Origin: Buxus sempervirens
Taxonomy: Eukaryota > Streptophyta > Magnoliopsida > Buxales > Buxaceae
Assembly: GCA_947561395.2 (NCBI GenBank)
Contig: OX387182.1
Location: 38,495,949-38,559,948, forward strand
DNA length: 64,000 nucleotides
Reading direction: 5' to 3'
A program made the translations under genes and the position numbers. Position 1 is the first letter of the stretch; every line of letters starts with the position of its first letter. Shown here piece after piece: positions 1-9,663 of this stretch. Below the pieces are notes generated by a model, which was not told the DNA's origin, did no database searches, and saw only the letters and a program-made list of their open reading frames with translations.

Positions 1-2194
1 GGCTAATACTGATTAGATTTGCCTTCAAACCAAAAACAAAAAGAACATTCTTTAAACAAACTCCATTAGGACCAGTTACAGTTCCTTTGCCTTTGACCTG
101 TGAAGTGCTTCCATCACCAAATGTAACACTTCCACCAAAATATTCTTCAAAGGTACTGAACATAGCCTTATGACCACACATGTGTCTTGAACAACCACTG
201 TCCAAGTACCACATGTTGGCATCATGAGCTTTTAAAGCTACATGAACCACATTAGCAACTAATGAATTTTTTCTAACCCAGATCTGTTTTTCAGGAGTTT
301 TCTGAGAAGTACCTTCATCAACTACTTGAGATTTTGAAGGAAGCTTCTTTGACAGATTTGTGACTTCCTTATTTAATGTTTCAGTCAATTTTAACAGGGA
401 ATCAAATCTGTTATGTAAATCCAGAGACTGACTTTGATTTACTTTTCTCTTATTATCAAAATATCCATCAGGGAAACCATGCAGTGCATAACACTTTGGT
501 CTTATATGACCCTTTTTATTGCAGTGATGGCATACAGGTATGAACCTATGTTCAGAAAAATCAACATTTCTAGACTTGCCAGTATTTCTAAACTGTACAG
601 ATTTAGATTTCTCAAAAGTTGACAGTTTACCTATTGGTCTTACTTCTCCAGCAGAAATTTTCTGTGAAGATTCCTTGTTTTGATTACTTACACTCATTGT
701 ATTTTCAGCAGAATTTGAGCTTTCAGGAACTTCCTTTGAAATTGATTCCTCATTAATTTGATGATTTCTTGCAGAAGAATTTGAAGCATTAGATTTACTT
801 GAATTTGAAACTTTCTCAAGTTCACTCACTTTACCTTGAAGTGCAGAAATCTGAGCTTCCTTTTCTTTTAGTTTTTCAGTTTTTTCAGTTAAAGAAGTTA
901 CCAGAAAATCTTCTTTGGCATGTCTTTCAAGTAACTTATAGTTTATTGAATCTATTTCTGCAAGAGCTTTATTTTTCTCTGTTTCTGATTCCTTCAATTT
1001 TTTACTCAGTTTCTTGACTTTCTTCTGAGCTCTATTGAATTCCTTATAGAGCTGATTGTAGGCTTCTTGTAGTTCTTCTTCATCATCTGATAAAGTCTCT
1101 TTATTATCTCCTGCAATTCCAGAGATTGAACTACCAGAGGAGGATGAGTAAAAAGAATTGAAAGCAGTAAAATTAGCAGAAATATCCTCATCAGATTGTG
1201 AAGAATTATCAGTGTTACTGTCATCCCAAGTAACCTGATAATTAGTCTTTTTCTTTTTATCCTTTGAGGGACAATCAGAGGCAACATGTCCAAATCCTCT
1301 ACATTTGTAACATTGAACTTCGTCATTCAGAGAAAATTTCTTTTCCTTTCTTGGATCAGACATTTTCTTATCAGATCTCCTATTAGATCTGTCCATGGAT
1401 GATGAAGAATTGGATTGTCTCTTTTTAAACATTTTCTTAAACTTTTTGGCTAAGAGAACAAGTTCATCCATATCAACATCAGAATTATCTGATTCTTCAG
1501 TATTTACGGATTTTACAGATTTTAGAGCTATTCCTTTACTTCTTTTAGGAATATTCAGATCTAGCTCATAAGTCTGTAAAGATCCTACCAGATCTTCAAT
1601 TCTCATGTTATCTGCATCTTTTGCCTCTTGAATGGCAGTTACTTTAGGTCTGAATTTTTCAGGCAAAGATCTTAAGATTTTTCTAATAACCTTTGATGCA
1701 GAGATTTTTTCTCCAAGATTAAAACTAGAATTAACAATATCTGAGAGTTTAGCATAAAACTCATCAAAAGACTCATCATCTTTCATATATAGAGTTTCGA
1801 AAGATGTAGTAAGTCTTTGAAGTCTGGACAGCTTGACAGCTGAGGTTCCTTCATGAGTGACCTCAAGAATGTCCCAAGCTTCCTTAGCGACTTCACATGA
1901 GGAAATTCTCTGGAATTCCTCAACACTAACAGCACAAAATAAGGCATTCATTGCCTTGTTGTTCCATCCACATTGATCAGATTCAGTTTTAGTCCACTGA
2001 TCATGAGGTTTAGGGATCACAACACCTCCTTCTGTTGGGATCTCAGGTGGATGATAACCATTACAAACCGAGAGCCAGACATGCTCATCGATTGATTTCA
2101 GGTAAGCTCTCATTCTTGCTTTCCAGTAAGAATAATTGTTACCTTCAAATAATGGAGGTCTAGAGGCAGATCCTCCTTCTTTTCCGAAATCCAT
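1..2194 (-). CDS. SIRE-type gag-pol polyprotein, N-terminal part (cut by window edge)
   Basis: Copia gag-pol of the SIRE type. Gag forms the cytoplasmic virus-like particle; the aspartic protease matures the polyprotein. The start is the ATG at 2194 (protein begins MDFG), 47 bases inside the primer site, as in the second copy. In order: a UBN2-type gag domain, a CCHC knuckle (CYKCRGFGHVASDC) near 1310-1270, a long Lys/Glu/Ser-rich coiled-coil segment, a second His/Cys knuckle (HCHKKGHIRPKC-like) near 540-480, and the protease motif (DSGCSRHM-like) near 205-180. I find no complete reading frame ending inside the region, so the frame appears open from 2194 to the edge (about 731 codons). At the position where the second copy has a one-base frameshift (about 12040), this copy (about 1085) keeps the frame. 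Whether integrase and RT are intact cannot be seen. Confidence 0.8.
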   Translation of the reverse strand, partial: MDFGKEGGSASRPPLFEGNNYSYWKARMRAYLKSIDEHVWLSVCNGYHPPEIPTEGGVVIPKPHDQWTKTESDQCGWNNKAMNALFCAVSVEEFQRISSCEVAKEAWDILEVTHEGTSAVKLSRLQRLTTSFETLYMKDDESFDEFYAKLSDIVNSSFNLGEKISASKVIRKILRSLPEKFRPKVTAIQEAKDADNMRIEDLVGSLQTYELDLNIPKRSKGIALKSVKSVNTEESDNSDVDMDELVLLAKKFKKMFKKRQSNSSSSMDRSNRRSDKKMSDPRKEKKFSLNDEVQCYKCRGFGHVASDCPSKDKKKKTNYQVTWDDSNTDNSSQSDEDISANFTAFNSFYSSSSGSSISGIAGDNKETLSDDEEELQEAYNQLYKEFNRAQKKVKKLSKKLKESETEKNKALAEIDSINYKLLERHAKEDFLVTSLTEKTEKLKEKEAQISALQGKVSELEKVSNSSKSNASNSSARNHQINEESISKEVPESSNSAENTMSVSNQNKESSQKISAGEVRPIGKLSTFEKSKSVQFRNTGKSRNVDFSEHRFIPVCHHCNKKGHIRPKCYALHGFPDGYFDNKRKVNQSQSLDLHNRFDSLLKLTETLNKEVTNLSKKLPSKSQVVDEGTSQKTPEKQIWVRKNSLVANVVHVALKAHDANMWYLDSGCSRHMCGHKAMFSTFEEYFGGSVTFGDGSTSQVKGKGTVTGPNGVCLKNVLFVFGLKANLISIS

Positions 2195-2240
2195 GCTATA
2201 GATCTAGATCACACTTTGTATAACTATTCAAAGTGAATAG

Positions 2241-2252
2241 GCTCTGATACCA
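2241..2252 (-). promoter_or_regulatory. Primer binding site, tRNA-iMet type
   Basis: On the minus strand this reads TGGTATCAGAGC, the standard complement of the initiator-Met tRNA 3' end used by many plant LTR retrotransposons. It lies two bases inside the LTR boundary at 2255. Confidence 0.92.
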
Positions 2253-2254
2253 CT

Positions 2255-3440
2255 TGAAAGAGTAGAGGACTACCTTATAGGTCCACGATCTACAACAATT
2301 CAGAATTTAACAATGCGGAAACAATACACAGAGAATTATACGAGGAAACCTGGATCCAGATCCAGGAAAAACCTCGAGTCTATATGAGGCGACTAACCCT
2401 TCGAAAATCCACTATTGAATGAAAAGACAATTACAAAGGAGTACATACTTAACCTTTACAATTGGACTCACTCAACAGCAGTTCATAGTTCGAATCCACG
2501 AACTGCAACACAGCTTGAATCCACAAGCTGCAGAACACGATCAGTCCAGATCGCAAACAATCACTCACCAGTGATCCTCAGTTCGAATCCACGAACTGCA
2601 ACACAGCTTGAATCCACAAGCTGCAGAACACGATCAATCCAGATCACAGCAATCACCTCAGAATCCACTGGGACGATCCAATGCAGTAGGAATCCACCTA
2701 CGCATCAATCAAAGCCGATCACTAGTCCAGGCGATCACACGATCAGATGAAGTTCTGAATTGAAGAAGAATCCTCTACCTTCAATTCCAGGTGATCTATC
2801 TCAGATCTCCCCCTCACTCGATCGTCGACTCTCTAAAGACGATTTGATCGAATCTCAAACACCTCAAGATCCGAAATCAAAAAGATCCAACGATCAAAAG
2901 TCACTACTAAAAATTACAGCACGTCTATTTAGAGAATAAAACTCAGATCGCGTCGAGCGCTGGTGGCGTCGTGAAGCGATCGGGGTAGACGGCTGGAAGC
3001 GAACTCAAATCCCGCTCAGAACAAGTTGAATCAGTTAAGGGCGCGCTGCCAGTGAGCTGCTAGCGGGAGAGAACACGGCATGTGCACGGCTGATCATGTA
3101 ATATTCAATCTCGCTCTGCGCTACCAGCGGCGTGTCGGCGTCGCCTTACGGCGCAAGTGCACGTGCCTACTTTCAAAGCACTAATTCACTTATGCGCTGC
3201 CAGCGGGGTGGCAGCGGCGTTGATCTTCGCAAGTGCCTTTACAATAAAATGCTATGTTTAGAAAATCTTCCATTTCATTGGGCTACCAGCGGCGTGGTAG
3301 CTGTGTGGCAGCATCGTCTTCTTCTTCTTTTCTAAATTTACTGAATTTTCATTATTTAATCTGTACATCTTGAAGATTTATTAGAAGACATAATTTGTCA
3401 AACATTTGCCATAACAGGAGTGTGAGTTTTCGCACTTACA
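2255..3440 (-). repeat. 5' LTR of SIRE-1 (1186 bp)
   Basis: Starts TG and ends CA on the plus strand, abuts the primer site, and matches the SIRE-2 LTRs at 5806-6830 and 13209-14242. It is about 150 bp longer than those, mainly in the GC-rich U3 segment at 2945-3320. Two hairpins there have different but complementary arms: GCTGCCA/TGGCAGC at 3196-3215 and GCTACCA/TGGTAGC at 3282-3301. Direct repeats built on 'cgaatccacgaactgcaac' and 'cttgaatccacaagctgcag' occupy 2490-2640. Short open frames here are repeat artefacts. Confidence 0.9.
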
Positions 3441-4043
3441 GATACGAATGATTATACGAGCCTGATTAGTTGATATTGTTTAATCGTGCATGAACTGTTA
3501 CTTTACTTATATTAACTGTTTAATCATGCATTTGTTACCTACTGGGATATTCGTATCTCACCCTACTTTTATTTTATTTTTTAGCTAATACGCGAGAGGG
3601 GGATCATAGTGATTTCCAGGGAGAGGTAGCTGAGTATACACCGGAGAATTATTTTTATCCGGATCTTGTTTGAGGTGGAGGATTGTTTAGACTTAGTTAT
3701 ATTTGATAGACTATTATTCGTTTGGATTTGATGTACTAGATAGATGAGAAAGATAGTAACCATTTTATTTTACCAGACTTTGATATTAATGATTGATGAT
3801 TAACTTTAATGTTATTTGGGGATTTTAGACTACACCTCCGCACATACTTGTTTCCGCACTCTAATAGTATAATAAAGTGAATGGATTATTTAATTTTATT
3901 GCCTGATATATTATTGATGTTGTATTTGATATGGGCTAGTAACACCTCGGATTTTGTTGTTGAATTGAATTCGGGTTGTTACAATAGCGAATCGGGTTTG
4001 GGTCGGGTGCTGGTTTGCACTGACCAGGGTTCGAGGCGTTACA
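3441..4043 (+). repeat. 3' end fragment of a Tekay/Del-type chromovirus LTR
   Basis: The last about 100 bp (to ggcgttaca at 4043) are the reverse complement of the start of the solo LTR at 40117. The sequence also carries the 'actgggatattcgtatctcac' block seen at about 21075 and 43545 in other LTRs of this group. Its left side is occupied by SIRE-1; its right end is inserted into the Tat-1 protease region, with gttca (4044-4048) as the candidate target duplication. The rest of the LTR or element lies left of the window. Confidence 0.75.
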
Positions 4044-5805
4044 GTTCAATCTCCCCTAGGGAGTGTGTCTTAGAGCTATCAAAAGCCTTCACAATCCTCC
4101 CATTCTGCTTGATCTTCGACTGATCCAGACAAAGTTTGACAAAAGTGATTAATGGGTGGACATTTAATGCAGACCCATTGTCAATTAGAACCCGTGCCAC
4201 CATACTGCCCTTACAAAGCACTGTGATGTGCACAGGGTCAACATGGTAGCACCCACCTGAGCTTATCTTACCTTCGGAGAAACTTATCACATTATGTGAC
4301 AAGATTTGACCAACCATTTTGCCTAGTTGGTCCGGATCAATAGTCTAGGACACATGTGCACTCTGCAGCACCCTTAACAATGCGTCCCTGTGCTTTTTCG
4401 AATTTAGTAAAAGGCCCAGTATTGAAATCTGGGCTGGGACCTTGTTTAGCTGATCCAAAAGATTAAATTCACTCTTTTTTATTATTTTTATGAGGTCTGA
4501 TGCCTCATTTTCTGCACCCTGGGGGTGTCTTCTCCTACTTTTGTTTTTCCTTTCAATTTTCTCTTTTCTTCTGTTTCTTTTTGCTCTCTCTCCACTTCTG
4601 TTTCTTTTTCTTTCTCTTCTCCTCCCGCACATCTCCCCGACCTTGTCATAAGGTTCACCTCCTTCTGGTTCTGGTTCTTGATCACCGGAACCGTAGCCGT
4701 GATCCCCCTTGCTGTAATTCCATGGTACAGCTGCCTCAGAGTAGGCCAGTTTAGGAACATTAACCACCAACGGCTGGAGTTTGGACCGGGATGTATGGGC
4801 CGGTCTAGGGACATTGTAGGATGCAGGAACATTTACAACCAAGGGTGGTGCTTGGCTCTGGATGTGGCTGATGGAACAGAGGAAGTGATGGAAGCAGTGG
4901 TGGGGCCAAGGTTGATGACCAATGGAGCTTTTGATGACTGGGATGGACAACAGGTGGGTGAACTGTAATTAAAGACCAATGGAGGCCTTGCAATGTTTAT
5001 CTGGGCCATAAGGGAGGAGACCTAGTTCAAGGAGGAGCTAATATCCTCTGTAGTATGATCATTTTTCTGGGAGATGACATTAATTTCATCCTCCCCTTTC
5101 TCTTGGAAGAGATGGACCTTGACCAAGGTCACCACGGGTGCTATCAATTGAGATGGGTCAAAGGCCCTTCTCATGGCGGATATGGCAGTGATGGAGGTGA
5201 ACGGGCCTGGCCCATTGTGGTAAGGCAGAGGGTTTTGCCCAATATCATTTCCCGATGGGGCAGGCGCATCAGTATTAAAGACTAGGGCCTTCTGATCCAA
5301 CAGATCCTAGACCGCATGCTTCAGAACCCAGGAAGTGTCTGTAGAGTGCCCTGGTGTACCCATGTGGAAGTCACAAATGACTGCCGAATCAAAATTCCTC
5401 CCCTTCAAGGCATTTGGGTTGTGCTCTTTCAGGGTGACATACTCCCCTTTCAGCAGGGTTGGCAACAGTTGGGAAAGTGACACAGGAAGAGGTGTAAAAA
5501 CTCTGCTCCTCCTTACTGCTATCCAGGCCTCCCTCTCTTCCTGAGTAAAAGTCCTCCTTGGGTTTGCAGGCATGGAGGGGGAGAAATTGACATTGAGCAG
5601 GGTCTGGTATGACTGCTGGGCAAGTTGGGCCTGTTGGGGTGCAGAAATATTGACATGGAGCTGTTTCTTGGAGGGAGGAGCCTGTACCAGGTTTACTTCT
5701 CCTTCTTTTCTGGCCCCATTCTTCTTAAACCCAGTCCCCTTCTTCTGTGCCAGGGAAACGGAGGAATTAGATTTCCCAGCCAAAGTAGAGTAGTCAATAA
5801 GTTTT
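4044..5805 (-). pseudogene. Tat-1 gag C-terminus and aspartic protease remnant
   Basis: Continuation of gag after the SIRE-2 insertion. At about 5560-5310 lies the conserved gag tail: VFTPLPVSLSQLLPTLL, then CDFHMGTPGHSTDTSWVLKH, a degenerate form of the knuckle that reads CDYHMGAPGHHTNRCWELKH in the intact gag at 27267-28946. Here the last Cys is Ser. Further down come a charged Glu/Lys-rich linker (about 4720-4500) and a retropepsin segment with ARVLIDNGSALNV at about 4200-4160; DNGSA is the active-site form usual in Tat/Ogre. Frames are broken by stops after VLKHAV, after the DISSSLN segment and after LQSAHVS, so no protein is made. Plus-strand open frames across 4500-5800 are shadows. Confidence 0.85.
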
Positions 5806-6830
5806 TGAAAGAGTAGAGAACTACTCTTAAGGTCCACGATCTATAACAATTCAGAATTGAACAATGCGGAAACAGTACACAAAGAATTATACGAGGAAAC
5901 CTGGATCCAGATCCAGTAAAAACCTCGAGTCTATATGAGGCGACTAACCCTTCAAAATCCACTATTGAATGAAAAGACAATTACAAAGGAGTACATACTT
6001 AACCTTTACAATTTGACTCACTCAACAGCAATCCACAGTTCGAATCCACGAACTGCAACACAGCTTGAATCCACAAGCTGCAGAACACGATCAGTCCAGA
6101 TCGCAAACAATCACTTACCAGTGATCCACAGTTCGAATCCACGAACTGCAACACAGCTTGAATCCACAAGCTGCAGGACACGATCAATCCAGATCGCAGC
6201 AATCCTCTCAGAATCCACTGAGACGATCCAATGCGGTAGGAATCCACCTACGCATCAATCAAGGCCGATCACCAGTCCAGGCGATCACACGATCAGATGA
6301 AGTTCCGAATTGAAGAAGCATCCACTGTCTTCAATTCCAGGCGATCTATCTCATATCTCCCCCTCACTCGATCGTCGACTCTCTAAAGAAGATTTGATCG
6401 AATCTCAAACACCTCAAGATTCGAAAAACAAAGGATCCAAAGAAAAAAGTCTTAATTGAAAATTACAACTCGTCTATTTAAAGAATAAAACTCAGATCGC
6501 GTCGAGCGCTGGTAGCGTCGTGAAGCGATCGATGTAGACGGCTGGTAGCGAACTCATGTCCCGCTCAGAGTGAGTTGAACCAGTTAAAAGCGCGCTGCTA
6601 GCGAGCTGCTAGCGGGAGAGTACGCGGCAGGTGCACGAACCTTACTTTCGACACACAAATTCCCTTATGCGCTGCCAGCGGGGTGGCAGGGGCGTGGTAG
6701 CAGTGTGGTGGCACCAACTTCTTCTTCTTTACTGAATTTTCAATGTTTAATCTGCACATCTTGAAGCTTCATTAGAAACATAATTTGTCAATCATTTGCC
6801 ATAACAGGAGTGTGAATTTTCACACTTACA
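5806..6830 (-). repeat. 3' LTR of SIRE-2 (1025 bp)
   Basis: TG...CA ends, preceded by GTTTT and followed on the inside by the polypurine tract. Nearly identical to 13209-14242. The U3 hairpin at 6671-6690 has one arm base changed (TGGCAGG instead of TGGCAGC). Confidence 0.93.
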
Positions 6831-6841
6831 ATCTCCCCCTT
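6831..6841 (-). promoter_or_regulatory. Polypurine tract of SIRE-2
   Basis: AAGGGGGAGAT on the minus strand, directly abutting the 3' LTR. This is the expected plus-strand DNA primer in reverse transcription. Confidence 0.85.
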
Positions 6842-7165
6842 GGCAAATGCCTGACAACAACCTTACACCAGAGTTTAATATCAACCTTAGTTAATGATGA
6901 TTTCCATTCAAGAAATTTAAAGCCACACTGTTAACTAGAGACACAATGATTTGGACTAATCCAGAATTTCATTCATTTACAAACAGATATACAGATAACA
7001 AAATCATTTACACTGTTCAAGAAAGAAAAACAGACAGCAAGAAGAAAGAAAGACAGTCATTTAAGAAGGAAAGACAGACATATAGACATATAGACAGCAA
7101 GCATCAACACCAACCCAGCCAAACCATCAACAGAACCAGAGACTCCAGTAGCTACTCCAGTAGCA
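6842..7165 (-). other. SIRE-2 3' untranslated stretch
   Basis: Non-coding bases between the env-like ORF and the polypurine tract, with an A/G-rich 'agaaagacag' segment at 7020-7090. Open frames here are low-complexity artefacts. Confidence 0.6.
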
Positions 7166-8485
7166 TCATCCAAATTTCTCCCCCTTTCTGGATGGTGGTT
7201 TGGGTTCCCAAGACCTTGAATAGTGCTTGTAGGCATCTTGGGATCTGGAGTGCAGCCAACAGAGCTTGTGATCCATCTCCAGCCGAGTCTTCCGAATGCA
7301 TTCCAGAAAATGACCCGCTTCATTTTGCATACGTTGCTGAGCAGCAACGTCCCTTTGTACTTCTCCACAAGTAAAATCAACATCCTTTATCAATTGCCCC
7401 AGCTTCTCTTGGGTTTCGGATTTGAACATGCTCATCATGAGCATGTGAGACCTAACCTCTGAATTGAAAGCCTCCTGAGAAGCTTGCAAGGAATTCAGTT
7501 TCTCCATGATAGCCACAGCATCAAAGCTAGACAGAGAGGACTGAGAAGAGGAGGGTTCAGAAGATACAAACCGAAACGGACTTGCTCGTTAACTTCGGGT
7601 CAGAGTGGAGGAAGCAATGGGAGGACGGGGATGAATGATCAATTCAGTAGGATCAGGGAGAACCCCTTGATGAACACACATGTAAGAGATGAAAATTCCA
7701 AAAGGAAGAGCTGCAGTCTTGGATTTTAAATTCCGAGACTGAAGAATCTGATGGAAGATAATGGAAGGAATACAGATACTTTCTCTGTTCCAGATGGCAT
7801 GAAGAAGTCTTGCCCGATGGTGAGAGATCTCTGAGTGATGATCAGAAGGAACAAGAGAAGCACACACAAACAAGTTCAAGATCCGGAGAAGATCTTGAAG
7901 AGAGCCATGAGGCAAATAGTTGGGCTTATTCTTAATGGAAGTGGGAGCACCCTCAACTATTAGAGACGGAATAATGGACTCCATAGGAGGATCAGAATGA
8001 GACTCAAGAAAGTTAAAGGAGGGAGAGTCAACAAGAGGTAGTTCAAGCAGAGAGGAAATAAGCTCTTTCGAGAAGTCGAAAGAAATTCCCCTGACATAGG
8101 CTTTTACAGAGCCTTGATTGGCAAGATGGAGATGATGAAGATTAGAGTAAAATTCACGGACTAGGTCCGGATAAGCAAAACCACCAAGTAAAGCAAATTT
8201 TGTCCAACCATTGTCCGAAAACAATGAGTAGAAAGGGGATTCGGAAAAAGACTCAAGCTTGATGGCCCTTTCCAGAAGAAGTGGCCTGTGCTTGAAGAAT
8301 GTATTGAAATCAGATAAACCATTCCCCACAAACGGTTCAGAGGAATGAGAAGGGGAAGGAGGTCTCACTGGAGGAGAAGAAATAACAGGAGAAGACCTCA
8401 CAGGTGGAGACTTCACAGGAGGAGACCTCACAGGAGGAGACGATGTTGAAGGAGAATCAGTTCTCGACTTTCTCTTGAGAGGCAT
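7166..8485 (-). pseudogene. SIRE additional ORF in the env-like position (putative plant transposon protein domain plus coiled coil)
   Basis: A frame of about 440 codons between pol and the 3' LTR, the place where SIRE/Maximus elements carry an env-like or additional ORF. I take the start at 8485 (MPLKRKSRTDS) rather than the upstream ATG at 8527. Order: basic N-terminus; a Ser/Pro repeat (SPPVRSPPVKSPPVRSSPV); a globular domain with GWTKFALLGGFAYPDLVREF, YVRGISFDFSKELISSLLEL and LVPSDHHSEISHHRARLLHA, resembling the 'putative plant transposon protein' domain common in plant retroelement ORFs; then a coiled coil (SLQASQEAFN...). One in-frame TAA near 7590 separates the domain from the coiled coil, and the frame is unchanged across it. 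I see no signal peptide or transmembrane helix, so 'env' describes position only. Function unknown. Confidence 0.75.
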
Positions 8486-8527
8486 GGTAAAAGAAATGGA
8501 AGAGAAGGAGAAAACAGACAGCACCAA

Positions 8528-9663
8528 CCAACAAAACGAGAAAGCCCTAATGGCTGAAAAAACTACTAAACCCTAGCTTCGAATAATGAGAGAAAACTAC
8601 AGAGCTAGGAAGCAGAAAAAAAGAGAAGCAGGACGAAGATAGTAAAAAAAATTTTTACCTGAGCAGTAGGCAGGAAGGAAGACGGTGACAGCGACAGCAG
8701 CACCGGGACACGACGCGAGAGGCGAGGGAAAAGCGAAGAGGGTGAAAAAAAACAGAGGTAAAAAGAATAGCGCACTTTCACCTATATATAGACAAACAAA
8801 ATACGCTGCCAGCGAGCAACTGGCGGCGTAGAAGGTGCACATGCACAAACAACAAAAACTACAGATTCAAAGCATAAAATTATAAAAGAGATTTGATCAA
8901 TTTTTCATGACATCCTCCTACTTCCAAACACAAAGCTGAGATTTTAGCTAAACCAAAAATCATCCAGATAATCAACCCATTCAATCTAAGAAGTACTTAT
9001 CACAAAACTGATCTTGAAGTACCTATCAAAGTTAATTCAGATGTGGTACATTTCATATCAAAGAGCAAAATTTCCTTTATGGTTTCTCATACTATAAAAT
9101 TTCTTCAAGATATTAAGCACATATGCATACTAATGAGTTAATGCTTGAGAGAAATGAGCAACATTTTTGACTTTTACACTTCATACATATAGAAGGCTAT
9201 TTCAGTGTAAACAATCTTGAAAAGTATAGACATATCCCAACTTCATTTTGGTGGCTTTCGCACATCAGAGATAGGTAGCCTTTTCTGATCTCTTTTTCTT
9301 TTTAAAGAAGGCATTGACCCTTAAAAAACCTGAGTTTACAGTTCATTCCAAGAATATACCTTCTTTATCTTTTTCTTTTTGAGATTTACAGTGGCTTTCA
9401 CTCTAATCTCTATAGCAGCCATTTCCAAACCTTTTCTTTTCACAAAGGTGATAGCCTATAGATCCCAAGCTTTACCACACAATAAGCTTCAATACGTACA
9501 GGTGTTTCAGACAAAGTTGCTGGTTAAAATAAGACATTTCTGTCAATATGCATACACTCAATCTTCCTGAAAACAGATCTTAGTAATAAGAACACACAAA
9601 TTTATTTTGAACAGATATGTGAGACATTTTACATCAAAATTAACTCAAAACAGAACCTGATTT
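8528..9663 (-). other. SIRE-2 non-coding spacer between pol and additional ORF
   Basis: About 1.1 kb with no supported gene. The part near the ORF start has a GC-rich inverted motif (gctgccagcgagcaactggc, 8803-8822) resembling the LTR U3 hairpins. The rest is AT-rich with T-rich runs at 9280-9385. It may contain the promoter or splice signals for the additional ORF, but I cannot identify them. Confidence 0.55.

Larger units (their letters stand above)
1..3440 (-). mobile_element. SIRE-1: partial Ty1/copia SIRE/Maximus-like retrotransposon
   Basis: This is the 5' part of a minus-strand copia element: 5' LTR at 2255-3440, tRNA-iMet-type primer site at 2241-2252, then gag-pol from 2194 running off the window at base 1. 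It aligns along its whole length with the second copy at about 10967-14242, so family and boundaries are well supported. The LTR ends TG/CA. The five bases after it (gatac, 3441-3445) should be one target duplication copy; the partner is off-window. It was inserted into a Tekay-type LTR whose remainder follows at 3441-4043. Confidence 0.9.

Noticed and set aside
2415..2750. 111-codon plus-strand frame, with relatives at 5935-6300 and 13260-13703
   Set aside because: Lies inside SIRE LTRs, antisense to the element, and is made of short direct repeats; it persists because the LTR copies are similar.
4500..5816. Plus-strand frames opposite Tat-1 gag/protease
   Set aside because: Antisense shadows of the gag remnant on the minus strand.
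7166..8485. Viral-type envelope glycoprotein
   Set aside because: No signal peptide, cleavage site or transmembrane segment is visible; only the position is env-like.
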